From positions 9,531,001 to 9,595,000 of the forward strand of contig NZ_JACHMI010000001.1 in the NCBI RefSeq assembly GCF_014207985.1: a stretch of 64,000 nucleotides of DNA, in the 5' to 3' direction. The position numbers were made by a program, and so were the translations under genes. Each line of letters opens with the position of its first letter. The stretch's first letter is position 1. Positions 33,688 to 43,600 of the stretch are shown piece after piece. The DNA is from Nonomuraea rubra. Its GTDB lineage: Bacteria > Actinomycetota > Actinomycetes > Streptosporangiales > Streptosporangiaceae. Below the pieces are notes generated by a model. It made no database searches. It was not told where the DNA came from and saw only the letters and a list, made by a program, of their open reading frames with translations.

Positions 33688-34075
33688 CTGCAGCACTCCT
33701 CTCGGTGCACTTGCGGGCTCCGCCCCGGTCACCCGTTCGCAGGAGGACCGGGGCGGTTGCGGGCAGCCTCGCATCCCGGCGGGCGATCGGCCAGCGGTAT
33801 GCCGGCCGGACCGGGTGAGGAAAACCCATCCGGAGATGACGATCTTTAGACCTCGGTGGTAGAAACGCCGCCCGCCATGGCGAGCACGGTGGCCATGGGG
33901 CCGCGGTGGTTGTAAGGCGTTGTTAAGTCAGAAGTTAGCGGTGGTGCGTAGCTTCACTGGACGAAAGAGACAGCACCGGATTTATGGATGTTTCTAGCTT
34001 CGTTGAAGCATTCATCCGGAGATCTCCCCGCTGTCTACAGTCCTACCCGTGGGGGCCCAAGTAACAAGGACCAAC
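33688..34075. other. Intergenic region at the left edge of the type VII secretion locus
   Basis: This 388-bp gap between divergent genes has no credible coding sequence. From about 33,840 it becomes relatively AT-rich. An interrupted inverted repeat (GGATG/CATCC outside GCTTC/GAAGC, 33986-34017) lies about 60 bp before the regulator start and may be part of its promoter. Confidence 0.55.
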
Positions 34076-35050
34076 GTGTGGAGCGAGCTGCGCGTGAGCT
34101 CCACGCCGAAGCTCTACCTCTCGATCTCGCCCAACCTCACCGCCCTTGCCATGATCACCGACGCCCTCGCCGGCCGCCGGCGCGGGCTGCCCGAGCTCTG
34201 GCGCAGGGCGATCAGCTCGCGGGTCGGCCCGCTCGGCCACGAGGCCGTACGGCCGCTGTCGGCTCCCGGCACGTCCATCGCACCGGACAGCCTCGTGCCG
34301 AACTCCCCCGTCAGCGGTGACTTCTCCATCCAGGCCCAGATCGGCGCGCTGCACGACCTCCCGGGCGAGGCCCTGGTCGAGGACCTGGAGCGCACGTTCG
34401 GCCCCGGCCCGCTGCCCGCGCACTGGCGCGCGGCGGCCGAGCGGCCCACCCGCTGGCTGCGCGGCTACGCCGGCGCCCTGGCCGACGTCTGGAGCACCAC
34501 CGAGCCCCTGTGGAAGCGGGCCCGCCCGCTGCTCGACAGGGAGGTCGAGCGGGTCGGCGTCACCACCGTACGCGGCGGCCCCGAGCTGCTGCTCGGCGCG
34601 ATCAGCGACCGGATCGTGTACGGCGAGCGCGGGCTGCTGCTCCCCGGACCCGAGGCCGGCACGCACGAGCTGGGCGACCGGCGGATCGTCCTGGTGCCGA
34701 TGCTGGCGGGCAGGGACGCGCTCGTCCTCGGCCTGGACGACCCCGGCGCCGTGTGGATCGCCTACCCGGTGCCGGGGGCGGAGTCCATGTGGCGCAAGCC
34801 CGTCGCGCCCGCCCTGGACGAGCTGTCCGCGCTCGTCGGGCCGGTGCGGGCGGATCTGCTGTGCGCGCTGGACCAGCCGATGACCATGTCCATGCTGGCC
34901 ACGGACATGAAGATCGCGCCCAGCGGGCTCACGTACCACTGCGACCGGCTGCGGGCCGGTCGGCTGATCACCAGGGAGCGCCGGGGGCGCGAGGTGTGGA
35001 TCGCCCGCACCCACCGGGCGGAGGAGCTGCTGGAGCTGTTCCGGCGCTGA
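34076..35050 (+). CDS. ArsR/winged-helix transcriptional regulator, 324 aa
   Basis: The C-terminal 90 residues form a winged helix with MSMLATDMKIAPSGLTYHCDRL as the recognition region and LITRERRGREVWIART as the wing, as in ArsR/MarR-like proteins. The N-terminal 230 residues (LYLSISPNLTALAMI, LLLGAISDRIVYGERGLLLP) resemble other actinomycete regulators of this layout and may bind a ligand. GTG 34076 follows AAGGA; upstream in-frame starts lack a ribosome site. It is first in a rightward unit with an EspC-like protein and a transglycosylase, and may control the secretion locus. Confidence 0.75.
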   Translation: MWSELRVSSTPKLYLSISPNLTALAMITDALAGRRRGLPELWRRAISSRVGPLGHEAVRPLSAPGTSIAPDSLVPNSPVSGDFSIQAQIGALHDLPGEALVEDLERTFGPGPLPAHWRAAAERPTRWLRGYAGALADVWSTTEPLWKRARPLLDREVERVGVTTVRGGPELLLGAISDRIVYGERGLLLPGPEAGTHELGDRRIVLVPMLAGRDALVLGLDDPGAVWIAYPVPGAESMWRKPVAPALDELSALVGPVRADLLCALDQPMTMSMLATDMKIAPSGLTYHCDRLRAGRLITRERRGREVWIARTHRAEELLELFRR

Positions 35051-35066
35051 GTGGAGGGAGGGAAGC

Positions 35067-35342
35067 GTGCTGAGGTTCCACCGCGACGCGCTGGACGGGT
35101 GCGCGGCGGCGGCCAGGTCGGCCTCCGGCGCGTTCGCCGGCCTGACCGGTCCTGCGCCGGACGCCGCGGCCTTCGGGAACGTCTCCGGTTCCGCCGCCAT
35201 GGGCAGGGCGGCGGGCGAGCTGAAGCGGCTCTCGGACGAGGCGGCCAGGACGCTCGGCAGCCGCCTGGAGGCCGTGGAACGCGCGCTGGACGCCGTCGAA
35301 CGCACGCTCACCACCGCCGACGGCGCCGCGGTGCGGCGGTGA
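35067..35342 (+). CDS. EspC/WXG100-like type VII secretion protein, 91 aa
   Basis: This short, all-helical, Ala-rich protein lacks a WxG turn. Its opening VLRFHRDALDGCAAAARSA and length fit the EspC/DUF2580-like type VII secretion target group. It lies between the regulator and a WXG100-like/transglycosylase fusion, with GGAGGGAGG before GTG 35067. It is probably a helical-bundle partner or chaperone for the enzyme encoded next. Confidence in secretion is moderate. Confidence 0.7.
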   Translation: MLRFHRDALDGCAAAARSASGAFAGLTGPAPDAAAFGNVSGSAAMGRAAGELKRLSDEAARTLGSRLEAVERALDAVERTLTTADGAAVRR

Positions 35343-35376
35343 GCGCGACCACCGCTGCGGGCGGGGAGGTGCGGCG

Positions 35377-36501
35377 GTGAGCGCGATCGACGAGGTGAGG
35401 GCGGCTCCTGGGGGTGGGGAGCTGGCCGAGCTGGCCGCCAAGGTGGTCGGCGACCCGGGTGCGATCAGTGCGGCGGCCGGGGCGTGGCGTGCCGCCGCGG
35501 GGACCGGCGAGCGGCACACCGGCGCGCTGAGCGCCGCCGCCGCGGAGGTGGACGGCGCCTGGGAGGGCGCCGGCGCGGACGCGTTCGCCGGCTACCTGGG
35601 CAGGCTGACGAGCTGCGGCGACCGGCTGCGCCAGGCGCTCGCGGAGTGCGCCGGCCACCTCGACACCGCCGCCCGGACACTGCGCGACGCCGAGGCGGCG
35701 GCACAGGAGATCTGCCGCCAGTACGCCGCGGCGGCCCAGGAACTGCGCGCCACCGGAACCCAGACGGCCACAGCCCCGGCACAGGCCGCTGCCGGGCAGC
35801 CGCTCACCGAGGAGCAGCTGGCCCAGGCCCTGCGCCCCATGCTCGACGAGTCCCGCGGCGCCCTGCAACGGCTGGTCACCGACACCGGCACGACCCTGTC
35901 CACCACCGCGGGCAAGATCGAGACCGCGCTCGCGACCATCCCGAACGTCGCCGCCGAGGTCCCGGAGCCCGACACGCAGCCGTTCACCCCCACCCCCGGC
36001 AGGCCGATCGGCTGGTCCCCCGCCCGGGTGGAGGGCCAGGTGACCGCACTGGCGGGCGCCACGGGACCGAGCCCGGGCAGCGCCGGTTTCGGCGGTTACG
36101 GCCCCAGCGGCCCGCCGCCCCCCGGCGGCGGCCCGGCCCCGCAGGGCCAGGTGGCCGACTGGATCAACCAGGCGATCGCCATCCTCAGGGCGAACGGCGT
36201 CCCCGCCGACAAGATGAACCCGAACGACATCTGGATGATCATCAAGCACGAGTCGGGCGGCAACCCGCACGCCATCAACAACTGGGACTCCAACGCCGCC
36301 AAGGGCACCCCGTCCAAGGGCCTGATGCAGACCATCGACCCCACGTTCAACAGCTACAAGCTGCCGGGCCACGGCGACATCTACAACCCGGTGGACAACA
36401 TCATCGCCGGCGTCCGCTACAGCATCGCCCGCTACGGCTCGGTCTCGAACGTGCCCGGCGTCGTCGGCATGAAGACCGGCGGCGGCTACCAGGGCTACTG
36501 A
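35377..36501 (+). CDS. WXG100-like domain fused to a lytic transglycosylase (SLT/GH23), 374 aa
   Basis: Residues about 20-130 form an ESX-type helical hairpin with AWEGAGADAFAGYLG at the turn. A Thr/Pro linker and a Gly/Pro-rich segment (about 200-255) follow. The C terminus is a transglycosylase SLT domain: DIWMIIKHESGGNPHAINN with catalytic Glu292, then SKGLMQTIDPTF and NIIAGVRYSIARYG. Such a protein could be exported by the adjacent secretion system and cut peptidoglycan. No Sec signal is present, which supports ESX export. It converges on eccB with a 7-bp overlap. Confidence 0.88.
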   Translation: MSAIDEVRAAPGGGELAELAAKVVGDPGAISAAAGAWRAAAGTGERHTGALSAAAAEVDGAWEGAGADAFAGYLGRLTSCGDRLRQALAECAGHLDTAARTLRDAEAAAQEICRQYAAAAQELRATGTQTATAPAQAAAGQPLTEEQLAQALRPMLDESRGALQRLVTDTGTTLSTTAGKIETALATIPNVAAEVPEPDTQPFTPTPGRPIGWSPARVEGQVTALAGATGPSPGSAGFGGYGPSGPPPPGGGPAPQGQVADWINQAIAILRANGVPADKMNPNDIWMIIKHESGGNPHAINNWDSNAAKGTPSKGLMQTIDPTFNSYKLPGHGDIYNPVDNIIAGVRYSIARYGSVSNVPGVVGMKTGGGYQGY

Positions 36502-37874
36502 TCGAGCGCGGGCTTGGCGGCCCGCGCCGGGTCCAGCACCGGGCCCTCGGGGATGAGCTGGAGCAGGTTCATGGGCACCGGGGTCGCCTGGGCGGCCTGG
36601 TAGCCGAGCTTCTGCAGCACGTCCGTGCCGGGCACGGCGTAGCGGCGGCCCTCCTGGGTGACGAGGTAGTACGACTGGACGGCGGCCGCCTGGCCGTCCC
36701 CCGGCAGCACGCCCGCCAGGACGGCCCGGCCGGGCGGCAGGCGTACCAGGTCGGTGGCGTCGCCGTGCGCGGCGGGCAGGGTGGCGCCGGTGGTGAGGCG
36801 GACGCGGGTGGAGCCGGCGCCGGTGTAGACGGCGCAGAGCGGGCTCGCCGGGTCGTAGGCCGTCATGCGCGGCATCACGGCGGGCAGGCCGTCGGCGGCC
36901 ACGGACGTGCGGGAGTGCGGGGCGGCGTTGGCGGTGGCGGCGTCGATGCGGATCTCCCTGACCGCTCCCCCGCCGTACGCGGCCCGGCTGGCGGGGTCGC
37001 TCAGCAGGAGCGTGGCCTGCCCCTTGGTGACGGGGGCGAGGCCGTCGCCGAGCAGCACGTACCAGCGGGCCTCGCCGCCCGCGACGCCGTCCGCGCGGAA
37101 GACCTGCCCGACGGCGGCCGACCTGCCACCGGGCCCCGGCACCGGGCGGCCGCGCCCGGTGATGGCGGGCGCGGCCAGATCGGGGCCTTCGGGCAGCGCG
37201 TTCAGCCAGGACACCGGTACGGCGGCGGGCTCGGCGGAGGTGAGCCCGCGGGCGATGCCGGGGGCCACCCGCATGCGGGTGCCGCGCCAGATCGCCCACG
37301 GCTGCCCGCCGACGTCCACCAGCAGCGCGTCCCCCTCGGCGACGGGCGTGCCGCCGACCTGGCCACCCGCGACGAGCATCACGTACGGGTCCCGCCCGGC
37401 CGGCTCCCGCACGCAGGCCGACCAGGGGCCGCGGGCCAGGTTCGACGGGTCGGGCAGCGAGTCGGGGGCGCCGGGGATGCCGATGGCCGCGCCGCGCTCG
37501 TACGTGGCCAGCGCCTCGCGCGCGACGACCCGCTCCTTGACCTGCCCCGAGGACAGGACGAGGCGGGCGGAGGCGTAGTTGGTGACGGGGATGAGCCGGC
37601 GCTGGTCCTGGCTGTAGACGAACCGGGCGCCGGTCTCGCGCTCGATGATCAGCGTGCCCGGGTTCTCCAGGGACTTGGTGCCACCGGGGCGCAGCAGGCC
37701 GTACACGGCGAAGCCGACGCACAGCAGGACCGCCACCATGATCCCGGCCAGGAACCCGACGTTCTGGCGGCGCAGCGGCCACTCCGGCTGGTTGGGCTGG
37801 GCCCGCAGCAGGGCCAGCCCGATGCGCTGCAGGGTGAGGCGGTAGGCCTGGTAAAGGTCGCGCTGGCTGTGCAC
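36495..37874 (-). CDS. eccB: Type VII secretion core component EccB, 459 aa
   Basis: The cytoplasmic N terminus HSQRDLYQAYRLTLQRIGLALL and a single helix GFLAGIMVAVLLCVGFAVYGL (about 40-60) are followed by LRPGG. The large repeated extracytoplasmic domain then shows the family blocks ERETGARFVYSQDQRRLIPV and LLVDVGGQPWAIWRGTRMRV. EccB is a membrane core subunit of the ESX translocon. GTG 37874 follows GAGGGG. It is read alone, divergent from two small ESX-type genes, with an inverted repeat 39 bp upstream. Confidence 0.93.
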   Translation of the reverse strand: MHSQRDLYQAYRLTLQRIGLALLRAQPNQPEWPLRRQNVGFLAGIMVAVLLCVGFAVYGLLRPGGTKSLENPGTLIIERETGARFVYSQDQRRLIPVTNYASARLVLSSGQVKERVVAREALATYERGAAIGIPGAPDSLPDPSNLARGPWSACVREPAGRDPYVMLVAGGQVGGTPVAEGDALLVDVGGQPWAIWRGTRMRVAPGIARGLTSAEPAAVPVSWLNALPEGPDLAAPAITGRGRPVPGPGGRSAAVGQVFRADGVAGGEARWYVLLGDGLAPVTKGQATLLLSDPASRAAYGGGAVREIRIDAATANAAPHSRTSVAADGLPAVMPRMTAYDPASPLCAVYTGAGSTRVRLTTGATLPAAHGDATDLVRLPPGRAVLAGVLPGDGQAAAVQSYYLVTQEGRRYAVPGTDVLQKLGYQAAQATPVPMNLLQLIPEGPVLDPARAAKPALDQ

Positions 37875-37912
37875 TCCGCCCCTCTGATCACACGAGTACC
37901 TGCTTACTCCAA

Positions 37913-37926
37913 TTTATCGGGATAAA
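37913..37926. promoter_or_regulatory. TTTATC-GG-GATAAA inverted repeat upstream of eccB
   Basis: A perfect 6-2-6 inverted repeat lies 38 bp before the eccB start in an AT-rich patch of the divergent region. It could be an operator or part of the eccB promoter. Confidence 0.5.
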
Positions 37927-38022
37927 GCATGGGAAGCGGCTCGGTTTCCGAGTTGAGAACGGTTAATGATCAGTGAATGACATCGGCACTTGACCGCGGT
38001 CGCGTGTTACAGGGTGGATGGC

Positions 38023-38337
38023 GTGAATCCGGATACGCGTTATATCACCCCCGACGCTATCGGGGAGGTCCGGCGCAGCATCAGGGACGAGCTGCTGCCG
38101 ATCTTCACCGAGGTGCGCCAGATCTTCGAGGAGAACAAGGCGGTCGACTTCCCCGGCTGGGGGGCCGTGGGCGAGTGGACGGTCGGCGCGCTCTACCGGT
38201 CACTGCTCGACTCCTTCCTGCGCGACGCCGACGCCGTGCTCGCCGTCCTCGGCCGGTGGGAGGGCGACGACCTGAGGTACGCGGAGCAGAACTGGCGCAC
38301 GGCCGAGGACCTGGCCGTCCAGCGGGTCAAGCCGTGA
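38023..38337 (+). CDS. Small ESX-locus helical protein, 104 aa
   Basis: This acidic helical protein contains RYITPDAIGEVRRSIRDELL, WGAVGEWTVGALYR and LRYAEQNWRTAEDL. Length, helical content and position resemble EspC/WXG100 partner proteins, although the canonical WxG turn is absent. GTG 38023 follows AGGGTGG. Its stop overlaps the next gene's GTG, so the two are translationally coupled. The products probably form a substrate pair. I cannot assign a specific role. Confidence 0.7.
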   Translation: MNPDTRYITPDAIGEVRRSIRDELLPIFTEVRQIFEENKAVDFPGWGAVGEWTVGALYRSLLDSFLRDADAVLAVLGRWEGDDLRYAEQNWRTAEDLAVQRVKP

Positions 38338-39161
38338 GCCGGGTGCCCAGGGTCGCGGGACGGGCCAGGGACGGCTCCGTCCTACGGTCCGCGAAGAGCA
38401 CGCCCGACCCCGCCGCGGTGCAGGACACACTGCGCAGGGCCGCCAGGCTGGAGCCGTCGCTCGCCCTCGGCCTGCTGGCCACGGTGCCGGCCGTGGCGAA
38501 CGTGCCGGGCATCTGGACGGCGGCCTCCAACCTGCAGTCGGGCGCGGGCGGCCGGCTCGACAAGGGCGCCAGCAACGCGCTCACCGCGGTGATCAACTCC
38601 TCGGGGCGGAGCTGGATCGCCGAGGACCAGAAGGCGTTCGCCGGCGCCGCCACCGAGCTGCGGGCCGCGCTCGACGCCTACCGCACGAACGTGCAGTGGG
38701 TGGCGGGGCACGTGGACAGCATCGGGGACGGCTTCGCCGTCTACTGGGGCGCGGCGGCCGGGATCGCGCGGGCGACGTACCTGAGGCTGCTGCAGTTGCA
38801 GGTGCTCGCGCTCGTCCCGCAGACCAGGGTGGCCGCGCGGGTGGCCATGCGCGCGACGGCGGCCCAGGCGAACGTGTCGCTGGGCGCGGCGACCGGCCGG
38901 TTGCAGACGTTCCTGAACTCGGCGTTGAGCGCGGTCGCCGCCTACAGTGGCGGCACGGCGGCCCTGCAGCTCATGTTCATGCGGCCGGACGGCGCGGCGA
39001 AGATCGACTTCACCAGGGCGGCCATCGACGCCTCGAAGGCGGGCACGTTCGCGCAGCCGCCGGGGCAGGGGCTCCCGGCCGCCGCGGGCACGTTCGACTG
39101 GCGGGTCAGGACCCCGGACGGGGACCTGGACCTGGACGACGTGGTGCGGAACCAGCCCTAG
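38334..39161 (+). CDS. ESX-locus hypothetical protein with long helical region, 275 aa
   Basis: An Arg/Ser-rich N terminus is followed by an Ala-rich, mostly helical middle (VAGHVDSIGDGFAVYWGAAA, YLRLLQLQVLALVPQ). The C-terminal end is short and acidic (TPDGDLDLDDVVRNQP). It is coupled to the preceding 104-residue ESX-type protein by a GTGA overlap, and its stop shares CTAG with the convergent eccD stop. It may be a secreted partner of the upstream protein. No domain is recognised. Confidence 0.65.
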   Translation: MSRVPRVAGRARDGSVLRSAKSTPDPAAVQDTLRRAARLEPSLALGLLATVPAVANVPGIWTAASNLQSGAGGRLDKGASNALTAVINSSGRSWIAEDQKAFAGAATELRAALDAYRTNVQWVAGHVDSIGDGFAVYWGAAAGIARATYLRLLQLQVLALVPQTRVAARVAMRATAAQANVSLGAATGRLQTFLNSALSAVAAYSGGTAALQLMFMRPDGAAKIDFTRAAIDASKAGTFAQPPGQGLPAAAGTFDWRVRTPDGDLDLDDVVRNQP

Positions 39162-40558
39162 CCGACCAGGCCGCGGATCGTCTCGTACAGGTCCAGCACG
39201 GCCAGGGACAGCGGGATCAGCGCGATCATCAGCAGGATGTCGAAGATGTCGCCCGCGCGGCCCCAGAACGGGGACGGGCGCGCGGCGGCCAGCCACAGCG
39301 CCGTCCCCGCCACGGCCAGGGCGAGCACCACCAGGCCCGGCACGACCAGGTAGAGCACCGTCGCGTCCGCCGCCGTCACCACCGCGGCGGCGGCCGGCAG
39401 AGCGACGCCGAGCAGGGTCGCGGACAGCAGCCAGGCCCGCTGGCCGCGCCCCTCGAACACGCGGGCCCGCATGAGCAGCGACAACGACAGCGCCGCGCTC
39501 ATGGCCAATGCCGTCCAGGTGTCCTCCAGCAGGAGCAGCACCTGGGCGGCGAGCACGACCATCGCCACCGCGCCGAGCAGCCCCGAGCAGAAGCGGTCGG
39601 CCACCACGGTCTTGTCCATGACCAGCTCGCCGTCCAGGTCGCCGCTCTCGCGGCGCAGGTCCTCCGCCGTGGTGGGCAGGGCGGGCAGCGGCATCCCCGC
39701 CAGCCGGAACGACAGCGACGGGATGGTCGTGGTCAGCCCCACGGCGAGCGCGGCCAGCCCCGACACCACCCCGGCCGCAGGCAGGTCGAACGCCATGACC
39801 AGCCCGGACGCGAGCAGCCCCGCGAGCGCGGCGACGGCCACGCCGAGGAAGGCGGGCAGCGCCCGCGCCACCGCGAACCCGGCCGCCGTGGCGAGCATCA
39901 GCAGCACGCCGCAGGCCGACAGCAGGTTGTCCGGTTCGAGGAGCGCCTGCCCCGAGGCGGGGCCGGCCAGCCCGGCCAGGAAGCCGTACGGCAGGGCGGC
40001 GTACCCGATCACCGTGCCGGCGCGGGAGTCGCCGAGCGCCCGCGACAGCGTCACGGCCACCAGCAGCAGCACCAGCGCCACGGCCGCGGCGACGAGCGCG
40101 ACGGGGGTCCAGGGCGGCCCGGCCAGGGGCAGCGCGGCGGCGCCCAGGCAGGACAGGGCTGCGGCGGCCCGCAGGCCGTAGGTCCTGGTGGCGGCGGGCT
40201 GCCAGCGGCCGGTGCGCTCGATCACGCCGGTGGCCACCGCGTCGGCCACGTCGTCGAAGACGACCTCGGGCAGCTCGTGGCCGCGCGGGCGCAGGTGCAG
40301 CAGCTCGCCGTCGTGCACGTCCAGCTCCGACAGCGTCACGCCCGGGTCGAACGGCGGCCCGCCCAGCCGCTGGAGCACCCAGCCGCCGTGGGCCAGGCCC
40401 GCCTCGGCCAGCCCTTCGCCGGCGACCCCTTCTCCAGCGATGCGGAGCAGGGTCGGCAGCAGGTTGCCCAGCGGGATGTCCTGCGGCAGGCCCAGGTCCA
40501 GGAAGCCGCGCGGGGTCACGACGGTGACCCGGCACAGGTCGGTTCCGGTGGCGCTCAC
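39158..40558 (-). CDS. eccD: Type VII secretion integral membrane protein EccD, 466 aa
   Basis: The N-terminal ubiquitin-like domain (about residues 8-95) contains LCRVTVVTPRGFLDLGLPQD and DGELLHLRPRG. About eleven membrane helices follow, together with the family segment ERTGRWQPAATRTYGL. A cytoplasmic loop EDLRRESGDLDGELVMDKTVVADRF lies mid-protein. EccD forms the membrane vestibule of the ESX translocon. GTG 40558 is divergent from eccC, with one copy of the recurrent AT-rich element between them. Confidence 0.92.
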   Translation of the reverse strand: MSATGTDLCRVTVVTPRGFLDLGLPQDIPLGNLLPTLLRIAGEGVAGEGLAEAGLAHGGWVLQRLGGPPFDPGVTLSELDVHDGELLHLRPRGHELPEVVFDDVADAVATGVIERTGRWQPAATRTYGLRAAAALSCLGAAALPLAGPPWTPVALVAAAVALVLLLVAVTLSRALGDSRAGTVIGYAALPYGFLAGLAGPASGQALLEPDNLLSACGVLLMLATAAGFAVARALPAFLGVAVAALAGLLASGLVMAFDLPAAGVVSGLAALAVGLTTTIPSLSFRLAGMPLPALPTTAEDLRRESGDLDGELVMDKTVVADRFCSGLLGAVAMVVLAAQVLLLLEDTWTALAMSAALSLSLLMRARVFEGRGQRAWLLSATLLGVALPAAAAVVTAADATVLYLVVPGLVVLALAVAGTALWLAAARPSPFWGRAGDIFDILLMIALIPLSLAVLDLYETIRGLVG

Positions 40559-40605
40559 AACGCACGAGTGTATGGATCGGGCATGCCACGCGAGAGGCCA
40601 AAAGC

Positions 40606-40627
40606 CTCTAGGAATTTTGAAATATCG
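40606..40627 (-). promoter_or_regulatory. Recurrent ESX-locus AT-rich element, copy at eccD/eccC
   Basis: Minus strand GATATTTCAAAATTCCTAGA resembles the elements at 46973, 48145, 57753 and 58230. It lies about 50 bp upstream of eccD and 27 bp before eccC, so it could serve either gene. Confidence 0.4.
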
Positions 40628-40653
40628 CCTATATCCCTACGTCAGCGGCTTAC

Positions 40654-43600
40654 ATGGGGCCGGTGATCGTGGTGCGCAGGCCGGAGCGGCGCAGGCCGCC
40701 GGAGCCTCCCGGCGGCGAGGTGCTCCTGGAGTCCCCGCCGGAGATTCCGGAGACCGTGACGGGTGGCGGGCTGACGCAGCTCCTGACGTACCTGCCGATG
40801 ATCGCGGGGGCGGGCGCGATGGCGCTGATGTTCACCGGCGGCTCCACCGGCAACCCGATCATGCTGGTCTCCGGCGGCCTGTTCGCGATCTCGATGGTCG
40901 GCATGAGCGTGGGGCAGCTGATGCGCAACGCCGGCGAGCGCAAGAACCAGCTCAACGGGCAGCGCCGCGACTACTACCGCTACCTGGAGCAGGTCAGGAA
41001 GCGGGTCCGGCAGGCCGCCGCGCAGCAGCACCGCGCCATGACCTGGAACCATCCCGACCCCACCGCCCTGTGGTCGCTGGCGATGACCACCCGGCTGTGG
41101 GAGCGGCGGCCCCGCGACGACGACTTCGCGCAGGTCAGGATCGCGACCTCGGCGCAGCGGCTGGCGCTGCCGATGATCCCGCCCGAGACCAGGCCGATCG
41201 AGGACCTGGACCCGGTGACGGCAGGGGCGCTGCGCCGGTTCGTCCGCACGCACGCCACCGTCCCGGGGCTGCCGGTGGCGCTGGCGCTGCACTCGTTCGC
41301 GCGGATCGTGCTCGCCGGGGATCCGGTGGCGGCCCGCGACCTCGTACGGGCTGCGCTGGCCCAGGCGGCGGTGCTGCACTCGCCGGAGGAGCTGCGGATC
41401 TCGGTGTGCGCGGGGCGCGAGCGGGCCGCCGAGTGGGAGCCGGTGAAGTGGCTGCCGCACGCCCTGCACCCGACGGAGGAGGACGGGGCCGGGCCTGTGC
41501 GGCTGCTCGTGGCGGATCTGGGCGAGCTGGACGAGCTGCTCGGGTTCGAGCTGAAGGACCGGCCCCGGTTCAGCAAGGGGCTGTCGGACGGGGCGGTGCC
41601 GTACCACGTGGTGGTTCTGGACGGCGGCACGGTGCCGGCGGGCAGCCAGCTCGGGCTCGACGTCATCGAGGGCGTGACCGTGATCCACCTGAGCGGCGCG
41701 ACCCCGCAGGCGCCGTCGCAGCTCACGCTGCGGCTGGAGGTGACACCCGGCGAGCTGGCCAGGGTCGCGGAGGACGAGCTGGGCAAGGAGGTCAGGACCG
41801 TACTGGGGCGTCCTGACCGGATGGCGCAGCCCGCGTTCGCCGCGCTGGCCAGGCAGCTCGCGCCGATGCGGCCGGCCACCGCCGGGGGCGGCGAGGACCA
41901 GCGGGACGTCTTCGCCACGAACACCACGCTCACCGACCTGCTCAGGATCGGCGACGCCCGGCAGCTCTCGCCCCGGCTCACCTGGCAGCCCCGGCCCGTC
42001 AGGAACCGGCTGCGGGTGCCGATCGGGCTCGGCGCCGACGGGCGGCCCGTCGAGCTGGACATCAAGGAGGCGGCGCAGGGCGGCATGGGGCCGCACGGGC
42101 TCGTGGTGGGCGCGACCGGCTCCGGCAAGTCGGAGCTGCTGCGCACGCTGGTGCTGGCGCTGGCGATCACGCACTCGTCCGAGGTGCTGAACTTCGTGCT
42201 GGTCGACTTCAAGGGCGGGGCCACGTTCCTCGGGCTCGACGCGCTGCCGCACGTCTCGGCGGTGATCACGAACCTGGCGGACGAGCTGCCGCTGGTCGAC
42301 CGCATGCACGACGCGCTCCACGGCGAGCTGGTACGCCGCCAGGAGCTGCTGCGCGCGGCCGGGAACCACGCCTCGCTGCGCGACTACGAGCAGGCCCGCG
42401 AGCAGGGCGCCGATCTGGAGCCGCTGCCGACGCTGTTCATCGTGCTGGACGAGTTCAGCGAGCTGCTGTCGGCCAAGCCGGAGTTCATCGAGCTGTTCGT
42501 GATGATCGGGCGGCTGGGGCGCTCGCTCGGCGTGCACCTGCTGCTGGCCTCGCAGCGGCTGGAGGCGGGGCGGCTGCGGGGGCTGGACACGCACCTGTCG
42601 TACCGGATCGGGCTGCGGACGTTCTCCGCCGCCGAGAGCCGGGCGGTGCTGGGCGTGGCCGACGCGTACTCGCTGCCGCCGGAGCCGGGCAACGCGTACC
42701 TGATGTTCGAGACGACCGGCATGACCAGGTTCAAGGCCGCCTACGTCTCGGGGCCGCACCTGGCACGGCAGCCGCACGCCCCCGCCGCTCCCAGGGGCCA
42801 CCGCGGGAAGATCGTCTGGTACGGCGCGGAACGGGTGCCCGCGCCGCCCGCCGCCGGGCCGCCACCGGTCGTGGAGGACAGGGGCAGGCAGGACACGCTG
42901 CTCGACATCGTGGTGGAGCGGCTGGCCGGCCAGGGGCCCGAGGCGCACCGCATCTGGCTGCCGCCGCTGAAGGAGCCCGCCTCGCTCGACCGGCTGCTGC
43001 CCCGCATCGAGGCCACGCCCGCGCACGGGCTCACCGCGGCGGGCACGGCGCCGGAGCGGCCGGGACGGCTGCACGCCGTGGCCGGTGTCGTGGACAGCCC
43101 GTTCGACCAGCGGCGGGACCCGTACTGGCTGGACCTGTCGGGCGCGGCGGGCAACGTCGCGATCGTGGGCGCGCCGCAGACCGGCAAGAGCACGCTGCTG
43201 CGCACGCTGATCGCCTCGCTCGCGCTCACGCACACCCCGAAGGAGGTGCAGTTCTACTGCCTGGACTTCGGCGGCGGCACGCTGTCGGCGCTGTCCGGGC
43301 TGCCGCACGTCGGCGGGGTCGCGGTCCGGCTGGACGCCGACGCGGTGCGCAGGACCGTCGCCGAGGTGCGGGGCGTGCTGGAGCGGCGGGAGCGGCTGTT
43401 CGTGGAGCAGGGCATCGACTCCATGGCCGGCTACCGGCGGCTGGTCGCCTCGGGCGGCTACGAGGGCGACGGCTGGGGCGACGTGTTCCTGGTGGTGGAC
43501 GGCTGGTCGGTGTTGCGCCAGGAGTACGAGCAGCTCGAAGGCGACCTCGGTGACCTGGTCACGCGCGGGCTCGGGTTCGGCGTGCACGTCATCGGCACGG

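Noticed and set aside
33297..33710. A possible 137-residue minus-strand gene spanning the GH3 upstream region
   Set aside because: It covers the GAAAnTTTC repeats and the terminator and reads through the DUF397 gene in another frame. It has no ribosome site or family motif.
33986..34017. A riboswitch or attenuator hairpin ahead of the ESX-edge regulator
   Set aside because: Only two 5-bp stems with an asymmetric internal loop can be drawn, and no known riboswitch core is present.
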